Assembly: GCA_050084985.1 (NCBI GenBank)
Contig: JBITNC010000001.1
Span: forward strand, 186,124,001-186,188,000
Length of the DNA: 64,000 bases
Direction of reading: 5' to 3'
DNA from: Nageia nagi
Taxonomy: Eukaryota > Pinophyta
The position numbers were made by a program, and so were the translations under genes. Below the pieces are notes generated by a model. The model had not been told where the DNA came from and searched no databases. It was given only the letters and a program-made list of their open reading frames with translations. Positions within the stretch are counted from its first letter, which is position 1. Every line of letters begins with the position of its first letter. Positions 43,515 to 55,610 of the stretch are shown piece after piece.

Positions 43515-44550
43515 GATGATATGTAATGAATTAATGAATATAATATAATGAATAAGTGTAATGAATAACACCTTCAATACCTAGTTTCATCAATTAATCT
43601 TTTGCCTTGGTCTCATCTACTAGGGTTGATATAAAACAAGATCATAATATACTTAAGTTTATCATATACTTATGTGTGTGTAATGATGTTCATTTCCTTC
43701 TCTTGAATATCACAAATTGAATACCTCATGATTATAATTTGTGAGGTATGATTCTTTTTTATCTTTTTGTGAGGTAGAATTCACTACCAAAAAGCATCAA
43801 TAGCCATGGTGAAGGTTAACCCCTTCATCCCATTACAGTCTAGCCCTATTAGTAGGTAGGCATCCATAGCCCCATAGAGGATACTTTAATAGCCCAAGAA
43901 TTCTACATATTTATTTACTTTTTTATTTTTTCTCTTCTATCCTATCTCTTGGGTTTAGGATGAAGCAAAAGGGTAGAAGAATCATACTCAAATTTATGCT
44001 CAAGAAATACCCAATTCTTGATTTTTTTGAGATTTTAATATGAGAAGTGTATGATACTATTAGTATCCTACCATATATCATAGTTATGTCTTTTTATCAT
44101 CCTAAGTTTTTAAATTCTTTACATAGGATATTTCAACTAAAACCAAACATGAATAGAGTATTCATTTCCTACTTCTTTATTCATAAATATTACTATATAC
44201 ATAAATGAATATTATATGGATGTATGTATGATGCATGGATATGTATAACTTAATTATTTGCATATTTCATTATGATTAGTATCTAATAATTATGACATTC
44301 AAAGTAAAGGACTAAACATTTATGAACAAAGTGGAATGATATAAACACAAGGGTAGTGTACCTAGTAGCCAAGATGCTTTAGAAATACCTCTTCTGAGTA
44401 TATATATAATATGTAATATTTTGTTTTTTGTAATTTTATATTTTTTTATGGATTTTTTGAATTTTTGAACTTTTTTTTTATTTTTGTAATTTTTTTTTTA
44501 TTTGTTGTAATTTATGGGTTTCCTAATTGGGAAAGAATCTATAACAAGTC
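43512..44550. other. AT-rich intergenic DNA with poly-T tracts
   Basis: No frame or element edge could be supported. T-runs dominate 44,400-44,520. Confidence 0.45.
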
Positions 44551-44559
44551 ATCATGGGT

Positions 44560-46880
44560 GAAAGGATGAAAATGATAGTGAGTGCAAATGGTATGATCAA
44601 TGGTCCACTATGCTAAATAATGTGAGATAGATATAGACAACATGAAATCCCAACACCAAAGGTTTATGGATAAAATATGGGCTATGGTGACATCATCAAA
44701 AAGATCTTCTTCAAGATGTAGGAGACATGGCCCATGGAATTTAACAAATCTAACTACTAATGGGGTAATAAGAGCATCAATCATAATTATCCATGTGAAA
44801 TTGGGTCTAGAGAACATGTAGATAAGATTTTGAAGGAACTCTTCATTAGGTATATCATAAATTGTACAAGTTCCCCAACAAGGCTAGTGATCAGTAAAAA
44901 TCTATATTTGATGAGAATTCCTTAAGGCATTATAGGCATGGTCAAACCTATCTAGTGGAATGGTTAAGGCTACCATGGATAAAATTTGATATTATGTACC
45001 TTCAAAAAATTGATTGAATCTATCTTTATCTAACTTTGGGGTTTGTATAAGGTCTCCTAAAGGGTCACTAGGAAATGTACAAGGTGATCATGATATATAA
45101 AGGGATGATAATTCCCATGGGATAGGGGTATTATAATGTGAAGACCCTTCTTGTTGATTGGTAGGAGGACTAATGTAATGTGGATGACTCATGATGCTTG
45201 ATGTATGCATAGTATAACCAACCACCTACAATGTCATATGCAAGCATTTTATAATTTATATTAAAAAATTTAAACATAAAATATATATACACACATATTT
45301 ATTGATGCAAGAAAATATTTAATATTTTTTTACATGTGTTTTTGATGATTATTTTGATGATTTTAATTTTCTTAGGGAAAAAAAACCTCTTACAACTCCC
45401 TAATGATAATGTTCACCTTATTTTTTATGAATAATCCAACCCTTATGATCTAAGAAGTAAAATTATGGAGGCTAAATTGCAAAATGAGCAAGTCTTGGTC
45501 CTAGAATGGATGGTTGATAATGGAAAGGATACAAAATGAGTGGCAAAATTGGGGGATGATGCTTGAACTTCTTAATGATGTATTTTTTTCTTGGTTGATG
45601 ATATCAAGGCCTCATCATTTCCAAGAATCAAAAGATGAGATGGAATCCCTAAGGATTATTTAGATAGAGGGGGAAATAATTATGTGAGGGGGATTTTGCT
45701 TTCTATGAGAGACTAGATATACATATTTTTTATAGGTTTAGTCATGACCTCATTTCTTATTTGGTTAAGGAATTCAATAGTCCTTTGAAACCTTAGTTTT
45801 ATATTGGTAGGATTATTTAGACAATAATTTTTATTGAATAATGAACTATAATCATATATAATTTTATTATGTAAAATTAAATGGGTATTATACTCAAGTA
45901 CCAAATAATTGATAACCTCAATTATGGAGTGTGATATCCCATAACATTGAAGAGTCATATGATGAACACAATTTAGATAGATTCTATATCTTCCATAATG
46001 CCAATGTAAGAAAAATAGATGGATCTAATTTGTTAGGGATTTGGCTTCCATATACATGTATTTTGCTTCAAATTCAATAAGATTATCAATATTTAAATCC
46101 CATGCATTAGTTCTTCACTGGTTGAAAAAATTCATGGCTATAACCTCTTTAATTTCTTTTGGTAAGGTGAAGAAATAGGCTATCTTAGTGTAAGGAGACT
46201 TACACAATTTAAATCTTCTAGGTATCTATCAACAAAATCATGACTTGTGGAATTAAATTGTAATTGTATTTTTTCATTATCTCCTAGTCTTCTTGGAATT
46301 AAAGTTCTTATTTGAATATTGCATAGAGGAGGATTGGGGAATCTTGATCTAATTTAGGAAAATTATTAGGTAAATTATTACACATATCTAATTGATTACT
46401 GAGGCTTATAGACAAATAATGTATAAAAATTATAGACTATTTTATGATGACACATGTCTCTTATCATTTAGTTTACCCATGTAAATAGAAAATCCTCATC
46501 TAGCCAAGTATTAATTACTCTATTTTGGATCTAATTATTGAAGAATCAGTCAACTATGATCCTAGGGGTTGATGTGGGCTAGTATCAACATAACAAGTTT
46601 ATAATGTGAACTTGGGTGAATTAATGTACATGAATCAAGTAATAAATGGCTTTGTATACATAGATATCCATGTTATCTCCTTGAACACTTATCTCCCACC
46701 CTTGATATCTTTTTGAAGATAATTTTAAGGCTAGGATTCCTTATAGATCAATAGGTAGATGGAGGAAATTTCTATTTCTAGGAGAAGTATGTAGTGATAA
46801 TTCTATTATAGCCCTATATCTCAAGTATCTAAGTTTCTTATGCCAAGATATTTTCCACATGCCCCTTTGCTCAACAATCA
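44560..46880 (-). pseudogene. possible extra 3' ORF region of the third Tat element, unknown
   Basis: Minus-strand frames remain readable here, for example 45,958-45,713 (MTLQCYGISHSIIEVINYLV..., then TNIKLRFQRTIEFLNQIRNEV) and 44,817-44,608, with stops and shifts between. Composition is less A/T-biased than true intergenic DNA. It lies downstream of the integrase at 47.05-48.2 kb, where some Tat- and Athila-type elements carry an additional ORF. I recognise no domain, and it may be unrelated. Confidence 0.3.
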
Positions 46881-47049
46881 GGTGAATGTTTTTGCTCTTT
46901 TTTTATGCCATTTTTCATTTCAAATACATTAAATATTTATGAGTTTTAAGAAAAGCACTTTTGTTGATTTTTAACTAAAAGACTATTTACAATATATACA
47001 ATTACAAATCAAAAAATATTATTAACTAAAAAAAGGATGAAGGTGCATG

Positions 47050-48200
47050 ATGTTTATAGGTTCATGCTCTTCATTACCTTCCATATCAATTAAATGATAA
47101 GCTCCAGATCCAAATTATCTTTTAATTATATAGGGACCTAACCAATTAAGAGCAAACTTGTCATGAAGTTGTCATTCCATTTAAGAAGTTTGTTGGTTTT
47201 CTTTTAAAACCAAATATCCTATATTAAAGTAATGAATTTATGACCTTTTTATCAAGAGCTTGTTTAATACAATTTTGATAAGTACATAGATGCTCTAATG
47301 CATTGACTCTTCTTTCATCTAGAAGCAGCAATTGATCTAATCTCATTTGATGAACTACTTTATTTATGATATAGTCTTGTAAGGTAATTTATAGAGAGAG
47401 AATTTCTATTTCCAAGGGTAATATTGCTTATGCCACATAAACTAAGGAAAACATGGTTTCCCTTGTAGGAGTTCGAATACTAGTTTGATAAGCCCATAAT
47501 GCATGTGGAATTCTTGCATGCCAATCTTGATGCGAATCATCAATAATTTTTAATAAAATACTATGAATGGTTTTATTCATAGCTTCAACTTGACCATTCC
47601 CTTAGGGATAGTAAGGCATCGAGAAGCTTAATCGAATATGATATATTTTACATAAAGCTTGAACTTTGTTATTTATGAAGTTCTTTCCATTATTAGTAAT
47701 AATTTGAGCCAGATTCCAAAATTACATATAATATGATTTTGTGTGAATTCTGCTATCTTTTACCCTTTTTTTGAAATCATGGGGATGAATTCTAACCATT
47801 TCATAAAATATTCTATAACAATTATTATAAACTTATGACCTCCTAAAGAAATAGGAGATATTTCACCTTTTAAATCTAACACCCATCTTAAGAATGGTCA
47901 TAGTGATTACATGGGTTGTAATGTATGCAAAGGTTGATTAAATAGGTTTTTGTGTTGTTGACATTTAACACACTTTCTAACATATTCCATACAATCACAT
48001 TTCATAGTAGGCTAGTAATATTCCATACAAATTAATCATTTCATAATTACAGAGCCGCTAAAATGTCCTTTGCAAATTCCATCATGTGTGCATGAAATAA
48101 CAATTTGTGAATTAGCCCATTCTATACATCTAAGCAATATCCCATCAAACCCCTATAGCACAATACATCTCCTATCATTAAAAGTGAAAATCTTTTATCC
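47050..48200 (-). pseudogene. integrase, third Tat element
   Basis: Around 47,590-47,570 the minus strand reads GNGQVEAMNKT with the catalytic Glu kept. The second Asp position reads ITNNGKNFIN (Asn, about 47,690). The HARIPHALWAYQTSIRTPT block (about 47,520-47,460) and a charged linker with LDERRVNALEHL (about 47,340-47,290) follow. The zinc region is near 48,100-47,930. Stops are frequent. Confidence 0.72.
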
Positions 48201-48379
48201 TAATTACTTTTCTAGATGATTTTGTTATGTATATAGGTAATACCCCATCTCTTAGGAATTTGAACAATTATGTATGCCATAATGTTTTGTCTTTCATTGT
48301 AATGTCTAATACTACATGTTTAACTTCATTTGATTCTATTGAGGTTTGAGTAATTTAAATAATCTCAATATGGATCATT

Positions 48380-48800
48380 TTTATTGAGGCTTGCAGGCAT
48401 CAAAGATCCAATGGAATCCATAGCATCAAAACTATTAGTTGATCATGGTGTTGCTTCTAGATTATTTTTCAAAAGAGGATAGGATATTATTTACTAATCT
48501 CTTATATTTTTGCAACAAAGGTTCCTTGCATTATAATACTTCTTTGATTTGGTTTAGAATCAATAATTAATCACCAATGAATTTACCTTTTATTAATTTT
48601 AACTTTATGATAGTTTTAATAGCTAATATTTAGGCTTCATACTCAACATTGTTATTTGTACAAGGAAAGTTAAGCTTAAATGAATAAGATATGGAAACTC
48701 CTTAGGGTTTAATGAACATGGCACCTATAACCCCACCTTGCTCACATCTCAATCCATCAAAATATATTACTATATCCTAATCTTTGTCATATTCTATAAG
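48380..48800 (-). pseudogene. additional RNase H, third Tat element
   Basis: Minus-strand fragments DGLRCEQGGVIGAMFIKP (about 48,760-48,700), then CTNNNVEYEA, a stop and ILAIKTIIKLKLIKG (about 48,660-48,590) give the additional RNase H plan, including the VEYEA helix. Its presence makes this element Tat-type as well. Confidence 0.68.
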
Positions 48801-48818
48801 AATTTCCATTTCATATAA

Positions 48819-49355
48819 TTAGAATACATGTTCATTTAGTAATTCTAGGATGAGTGGATTATCATTATGTAATGTTGCTTCAACAAGATAGTCTCCTATG
48901 GCTTGTCCTTTGATTGATTTATGAATTATGAAGAGTAATTCAAATTCAATTGAATGCATGATCCATTTAGATCTTATTGCATTTTGATAAGTTTTATTCA
49001 TCATATATTTCATAGGATTAGCTTTAGCAATTACATATGTGGTATGGTTTAACATGTAATGTCTTAATGTTTTGGTTGTGAATACTATAATTAAACACAA
49101 CTTTTCTAAATACACATATTTAATATCATAACCAACCAAAGTTTAACTAAGATAATATATTGCTTATTCTTTACTATTTCCATTCTTTTGAGAAAGCATG
49201 GTTCCTAAGACTATTTTTGTAGCAGATATATATAACAAGAATGGTTCTCCAAAATTAGGTGGTACTAGAATTGGTGGTGAAAAAAGATAGCACTTTATTT
49301 TTTCAAACACTTCTAGTTGTTCATTGCCCCCAATGAAATGTAATCTCTTCTTCAA
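48819..49355 (-). pseudogene. RNase H (RT-linked), third Tat element
   Basis: The frame 49,355-49,164 gives LEVFEKIKCYLFSPPILVPP, then GEPFLLYISATKIVLGTMLSQ (the usual catalytic Asp region, here with Ser) and KNGNSKE. After a short break the frame 49,139-48,819 gives KTLRHYMLNHTTYVIAKANP, KYMMNKTYQNAIRSKWIM and FIIHKSIKGQAIGDYLVEA, the standard end of this domain. Confidence 0.78.
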
Positions 49356-49359
49356 AACT

Positions 49360-50240
49360 TTGTTGAAAGGTTTACATTTTTTTGATATCTGAGAAATAAA
49401 ATGTCTTATGGCTTGTAAATTACCTTGTAAGATTTGAAATTATTTTATGTTTGAGGGAGGTAACATATTTGTTATTGATTTTATCTTGTTAGGATATTCT
49501 TCAATTTTGCACCTAGAAATAATGAAACCTAGTAATTTCCTAGATGTTACTCTGAAAACACATTTCTTTGGGCTCAATCAGATTTTATGTTCTAGTAACT
49601 AATAAAATATTTTGATGAGCACTTTAGGATGATCCTCCCATGTTTTTGATTTAGCCAATAAATAATCTATGTAATCCTCTACAATATCATGCATTATATC
49701 ATAGAATATGTATTTCATGGCTCTTTCATAATTAGCTCCAACTTTTTTCAATCCAAAAGGCATTAATTTGTAACAAAATGTTCCTTAAGGTATGATAAAT
49801 GTAGTTTTATGTTGGTCTTCTAATGTAACCTTAATTTAGTTGTATCTTGAAAATCCATCAATGAGTGATAACATTTTATGTCCTATGGTAGAAAAAACCA
49901 AGCTATCTATATTTGGTAGGGAAAAATTGTTCTTAGGGCATGCTTTATTTAGGTCTCTAAAGTCTATGCATATTCAAATATCCTTAGTGGATTTCTTAAC
50001 TAGTACCATATTAGAAATCTAGTCAAAATAATCAATGGGATGAATAAACTTAACTTCCAAAAGGTTTTCCAACTCTTCTTTTACCATTAGGGAAATTTTA
50101 GGATGCATGTTTTTATAGCTTTTATTTAATAGGTTTTGTACCCTTCTTTATACAAAGATTATGCACTACTAAATTAGGATCAAGTCCAGGCATATCAGTA
50201 TATGATTATGCAAATATTTCCTATTTTTCTTTGAGTATTG
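49360..50240 (-). pseudogene. reverse transcriptase, third Tat element
   Basis: The minus strand carries DMPGLDPNLVV (about 50,210-50,160), the palm region near 49,990-49,700 (KACPKNNFSLPNID-like, MLSLIDGFSRYN-like), and the catalytic box reading YIDY at 49,673-49,662 (second Asp replaced by Tyr). LLAKS follows it, and the thumb (LQGNLQAIRHFISQIS, about 49,430-49,380) comes next. It is inactive. Confidence 0.75.
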
Positions 50241-50442
50241 TGATGAACTCTTTTCTTTCATTTTTAGTAAGGGATTTTCCTAATTGAATTATTCTAGGGT
50301 TGTTAGTTTTATTACTTAAATGAACCTCAATGGTTTCTTCAATTAACATGTGAGATCCTTCCTCCAATTGGTTAGGTATTGGAATCCAATTATTATCATT
50401 TGCATTATATTCTTCATCCTCATCTTCATATTGATCTTCTAA

Positions 50443-50795
50443 AGTAGAATTTTTATATCTTTGAGAAAGTAATAGAATATAGATGGTTCTATAATGGATT
50501 AACTACTTAACCATTTTAATAAATGGTTTTATAATACAATCATTAATAAATGGTTTCTTTGTACATGAGTATTCATTCAACAACATGTTGATATCATGAG
50601 CCTCCATGAGCCTACATACCCAAAGTAACCTGCAACCTTAATAAGAAACCTAGAAGCTACACTCAACTCATAAACAAGATCAATTATATACATCATATAC
50701 ACTCATATAAGATAGATTCCATTTATAAACTAATAAAATATACCAAGTATTGCATCACATATGCATAACATCAAAGATGTCATACATCATCAACA
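50443..50795 (-). repeat. U3 fragment of the Copia-like LTR, type 1
   Basis: It matches 30,820-31,155 along its length (GAGAAAGTAA.AGAATA, CATGAGCCTCCATGAGCCT, CTCATATAAGATAGAT, GCATAACATCAAA). The R/U5 half is absent, and the fragment abuts the truncated end of the third Tat element. Confidence 0.7.
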
Positions 50796-50875
50796 AATAT
50801 CACATGTGAATACTAAACAAAATGTATCATCCATATCATGATATCAACATATCATATGTACATAATGTTGACACC

Positions 50876-51250
50876 TATAAATGATTCATCTTTTGATAAA
50901 CAAAAGAAGGGGATCAAAATTTAAGAAAATAATAAATTTTTCTAAAACTTGCTAGTCACTAGCAAATTGTTACAATCATTGATGATCCAGTCTAGTCATT
51001 GGTGCTCAATGTTAAATCACCAATGATCTTGTAAATAGACAAGTTAAAAAAAATTGGAAAAATTAGGATGCCTAGGGAAACAAACTAGTAGATCAAGGAT
51101 GATTCATCCTTGATCCTCTAAAATTGAGTTTTATACCAAAGATAAATAAAGAGTTTTTTTGGTTGTAACATCTCTTATTTTGCATGCTTGTAGGGTTATT
51201 TTTTGGGTGAACATTTTAGTGCTAAAAGGAGGGCCATCACACACAAGCTG
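50876..51250 (+). repeat. LTR fragment, third family, plus strand
   Basis: It starts TGTTGACACCTATAAATGAT and matches the minus-strand LTR at 38,310-39,156, including GATCTTGTAAATAGA.AAGTTAA, GGATCAAGGATGATTCATCC and GGTTGTAACATCTCTTATTTTGC. It forms an inverted pair with that copy, about 11.7 kb apart. Confidence 0.65.
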
Positions 51251-52010
51251 CATCAAAAATGAGGCATAGGGGGTGTTTCCTATTTTTTATTTTTCATTTT
51301 GGTCTATTGTATTTGATGGTATTGCTATTAATTTTGTGTTATTTTTTTTCTATCTGTATGATCATTGATAAGTGTTATCAAGTTCCAGTGACTATGTGTA
51401 ATTGTAAGTGATTGGAATAAAATGCTAATGATTGGGTTGCAACTCTAGTGATTCTAAGTAAAAGTGTAAAAATGTTAGTAACTAAAGATAGAGGGTATAC
51501 ATTTCAACCTTTATCAATTCTAAAAACATAATTTAGGCACTAAAATGAAAAATTGAAATGAACCCCTTTTCTATGATTTCTATACCCAAATTGCGTATAG
51601 GAAGGGTAGATGAATGTTTAGGTAATATGCATCATTTTTGCTTTATTTAAGTAAATTGCATGAATGTTATTTATCTTTATTTTTATTGAGAGTGTACCAA
51701 TAAACTTATCTAAAATTTTCCATTACACCCACTTATGTTGTCCCTTTGAGCTAAAAGGTGATCTTAGGTGATCAAAATGGGTGCAATAGGAAAAGAGTAA
51801 ATGAAATATTTTTCTTCTTCTTACTTCATATCATAAAAATTGGTAATGACCTCTCATTAAATTACTTCTACACTTGGAAGGAGGAATTAACATTCATTAA
51901 AAATAGAGTGAATATAAGGTCAATTTATGGGGGTGAAGGTAGATTCAAACATTTTAAATTGGTTAATTTATTGGGTGGGTATTTTCCTTCACATTAATAC
52001 TCTTTATTTT
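51251..52010. other. intergenic, no gene seen
   Basis: TGA-rich phrases of the form AGTGATTG/TAATGATTGG recur (51,360-51,480), but no clear unit was found. The plus-strand frame 51,758-51,997 has no motif. Confidence 0.4.
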
Positions 52011-52019
52011 CTAACTCAT

Positions 52020-52320
52020 CACTCTAAAAGGAGGTTGGAGGATGGTAACTTGAAGAGGAGTTAAAGAACCTCATCTAAGAAAATTCATTTCACATTAAAA
52101 ATATTCCTATATACCTTACCACTTTGAAAGGAGGTTGAAGGATTGTGACTCAAAGAGGAGTTAAAATGTCTAATTTAAGGTAATTTACACTCACTTAAAT
52201 AGCTTCTTACATATCTCATTTTACCTATCTAAAAGGAGGTCAAAGGTAGATGTGATTAGTAAGAGATGGTAAATTAACTTCACCTAATTACTTATACACT
52301 CAAAAGGAGTAAATGATCTC
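52020..52320. repeat. degenerate ~102 bp tandem repeat, about three units
   Basis: AAAGGAGGTTGGAGGATGGTAACTTGAAGAGGAGTTAAAG at about 52,026 recurs in decayed form near 52,128 and 52,229. The spacer carries TTCATTTCAC(A/T)..AT..CT(A/C)ACC. Confidence 0.6.
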
Positions 52321-52399
52321 ATTATGTTTTGGTTAAAGATCACACTAAAAGTGGTAATGAATCTCATGGGTTAGATTAAGACTCATTAATTAAAAAACT

Positions 52400-52830
52400 T
52401 CCTTTTTCATATTAAATAAAATATAATCAAAGGACATGTATGTTGGGTTAGGGTGTAGTTATCACAAGTTCTTTTATTTTTAATGTATATGCATAATACC
52501 TTGTAAATATCAATGAGTTGGAGGTGATGACCAACTATTGATTCTATATTTCTTATGTATCCATCGATCGCACCATAAGACATGGAGCCAAACCTAGAGA
52601 TGAATACCAAGTTTTAGGATAAAAGCTGCCACTTTCCATCAAGCAACTATAAATAAGGAGGCTATGCTTAGATTCCATTATCAAGATAGTTTTTAGTGGC
52701 ACTATCCAAGTCCCATTTCACTAAGAAGACCATCTTAAGTACCAAGTTGATACTTCTCCATAGATTACCTATAAGATTCTAGCCTACCTTTATTTAAAAA
52801 CTTGACTAGAAAAAATAAGGAAAATTAACA
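52400..52830 (+). repeat. LTR-like block with TATA box
   Basis: CTATAAATAAGGAGGC (TATA at 52,648) is followed by typical LTR R/U5-like sequence. A gag-like ORF follows within 600 bp, so this is probably that element's 5' LTR. The termini are not certain. Confidence 0.45.
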
Positions 52831-53359
52831 ATGATAAAATAAATAATTCACATTGCTCATTTAAGAAAACACTGATTCAATTTATCAACAAAATTAGATA
52901 AGATAGTCACATCAAAAAAGTGAGTTTATAAATAGGCTAATTGTGCACTTATTTATTTTCTCAATAATATAAATAAAAAATAAAAATATAATTACTATGA
53001 ATGATGTGTGTTTTCTTTTATTTCTTGTTTAGAAAAAAACAAAAACAAAATTAAAAAGTGAAAAGTATCAAGAAACAAAAGAGAATAGTTAACACTTGTC
53101 CTCAAATGGCTCATTAACAACAAGAGACCTATGAAAAAACCTACCAAGAGAGATAACCTAGTTATAGGTCTCATAGTTCTAGTAGAGATGTATCAAGGAG
53201 AGGAAATCCTCAAGATATAGATGATACTTTAAATGAAATAAGATAATATTTAACATAGTTAAGGATCCCTTATTCCTCTCATGCTCATATTCTTCTATAA
53301 GATTAAACTTATCTAGCAGAAGATACACCAATAGATAATGAGGAAGAAGTTATTTTAAG

Positions 53360-54590
53360 GATTGTTACCCCATCATAAATGCATTTGGATTATGCTATTT
53401 TACAAAAGGGTCCTTCTAAACCTAAGTATGATTTTGTTACATTTTATCTACCAAATAGACATCTTGGTCAATCCTATATAAGATGAGATGATTATACCCC
53501 TTCCATCATCTTTAGAAGGATGTACAAATTTTATGATAGAATTTTGATACATATAGCTACTCTAATACCTAAATCAAGAAGCCATGCTAGGGTGTATAAT
53601 GATGCTTATCATATTATAAAAACAAGTACATCTACCCCTAGGACTAGTTATGCTTCTTCTATTATGAGTTACATGGATCCTAGTACTACCTATACTATGC
53701 CTAGGACTAGTCATGGAATTTCCAAACAAAGACATAAATGAAATCTTGATCCTTTAGAGTATAAGGTAGAAGAGATACCATTGTATGTGTCTAGATCAAA
53801 TTAAAATTAAGAACAACTTCAGATCAACCAATAAATTATTATATATAATACAAATATATAGAAATTGAATCAACCTAGAAAATTAAGGCAAAATCCATGT
53901 TTGTAAACATATCCTGTGTTTTATGCATATCAAATTAAAACACCAATAGGGAAACCTAAAAAACAATAGGTTCAAACTCAAATTTGAAATAGATCTGATA
54001 AAAAAATAGTAGATAATAGGAAGTTTCCATATAGAACAAGATCCTTATATCCTCAAGGTCATAAAAAGTATAAAAATCAAAATACTTTTTTACCTAAAAA
54101 AAGGGAGGTATCACATGAGCAACATCAACCTTCAAGACCTCCTTTACCTGAGTCTAGATGTGAGGTTTAAAAACATCATGCTCTTACACCTTTATATCAA
54201 TAGGGGTAACAATAGTTACCTCCATATCAACCTGCTTTGCCTTATCCACCATATAATAAAAATTATTATGGTGATCAAACACCTTTCGAAAGAAGTTACC
54301 AATCATTTTAAATAAATGAAACAAAGGGAAGGTAATAGGGATAGTAAATATCCTATTGTGCATACATAACTAATTAATGAATTTAATGAAAGGTTAATAG
54401 AGATTGAAAAGATGTTATGACAACAAAACAAGCAGAAAATATCTTAAAAAATAATTTGTAATGATCTCATGCACCCAAGTGTTCCTGCGATGGATATCCC
54501 TTTCAAATTTAAAATTCCAAAAATCAAATCCTTTGAAAGAAAGGAGGATCCTAAAGAAAATATAAGATGTTTTAAATATTCAAGTTATGT
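53360..54590 (+). pseudogene. truncated gag of a Ty3/gypsy element
   Basis: The plus strand reads FVTFYLPNRHLGQSYIR (about 53,430), then a long Arg/Ser/Tyr/Pro-rich arm (53,520-54,310, including the open piece 53,520-53,741). Near 54,490-54,590 it reads VPAMDIPFKFKIPKIKSFERKEDPKENIRCFKY, given here only as a span. This is the start of the gag capsid domain of Tat/Athila-type elements (FKIPK...F.G..DP..H...F). It breaks off at about 54,590. Confidence 0.55.
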
Positions 54591-54599
54591 AAAGAAACT

Positions 54600-55033
54600 A
54601 TTTTGTAGTTGATTTAGCATTTTGATGCTCTTTTAAAGAGGATGTTGGTATTTTAAGGACATTTTAGTGCCTAAAGCTATATTTTATGACCACCAAGAGT
54701 TAGATATTATTATTTTGAGATGGTTTTTATACCTAAAGTTGCTTTCAAGAATCATTTAAGGCTAGATATTGCATTTCTATATTTTGAGCTCTTTGGGAGG
54801 AAAATATTAGTTATTTGAGTAATTTTGGGAGGTTTGTTATACATTTTAAGGCCACCTAAAGGAGGATGTTGAAAAACTAGGAGAATTTTGTATTTAAGTC
54901 ACTTTTTCTGTATTTTGGATATTTGAATAGTTTAATTTTGTATAATAAGATATTAGGAGTAAATCAAATAATGAATGCTAATGAAATAAAAAATAACTAC
55001 TCAAAAAAGTGTTGGTATTTTTTAGTATCTACA
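54600..55033 (-). repeat. LTR-end-like fragment, family unclear
   Basis: On the minus strand a TGTAGATACTAAAAAATACC start at 55,033 resembles the starts of the Tat and third-family LTRs. Inside, a GAGGATGTTG(G/A)..TTT phrase recurs at about 54,640 and 54,860. The other end was not found. Confidence 0.35.
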
Positions 55034-55289
55034 TTTGCGCTTGTTGGATTAGGTATTTTGCACAAAATACTTAGTTCAACAAGTATAGATAGCTAGACGT
55101 TAGTTGAGAAAATATTTTGAATATTTACAATTTGAACTTTTGAAACTTTGAACATTTGAATGAAATTTGAATAATTTAAAATTTAATCATTGGACATTTG
55201 AAATAATTTGAAGGAAATTTGGACAATTTAAATAAATATGTAAAATAATATGTTCATGTTGGAAAAAAATACAAAAAAATTAGAATAAA

Positions 55290-55610
55290 TATGAATAGGG
55301 ATTTGAATTTAGTATTCATAAAATTTGAATCATAAACAATATGTTCTTGGAGGTTAAAAAAATGAATAATTCAAAAAAAATATGAGGAGGAATTCAAATG
55401 TAGTATTCATCAAATTCAAATCCTAAAAAATATGTTCTTGGTAAACTCAAAAAATATATGGATAACAATTTGAATGTACCTTGTGATAATTCAAACCCTA
55501 ACCAATGTGTTCATGGTAAATTAAGAACAAATATAGTAGTAATTTGAATGTTGTATTCATCAAATTTGAATGCTAAGCAATGTGGTCATGAAGATAGGAA
55601 TTTTAACCAC
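55290..55610. repeat. degenerate 74-86 bp tandem repeat, four units
   Basis: Units of the form AATTTGAATGTAGTATTCATCAAATTTGAATCCTAA.CAATATGTTC(A/T)TGG start at about 55,299, 55,385, 55,466 and 55,540. AATTTGAA / TTCAAATT makes each unit rich in short inverted repeats. Confidence 0.7.

Larger units (their letters stand above)
47050..50443 (-). mobile_element. third Tat-type Ty3/gypsy element, 5'-truncated
   Basis: Read on the minus strand it begins abruptly in the linker before RT, with an acidic stretch and FITILKEK, then YTDMPGLDPNLVV (about 50,210). It continues through RT, RNase H, additional RNase H and integrase. Gag and protease are missing: sequence above 50,443 is a U3 fragment of another LTR. 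It is a different family from the nested pair, judged by low identity of the same blocks. Confidence 0.8.
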
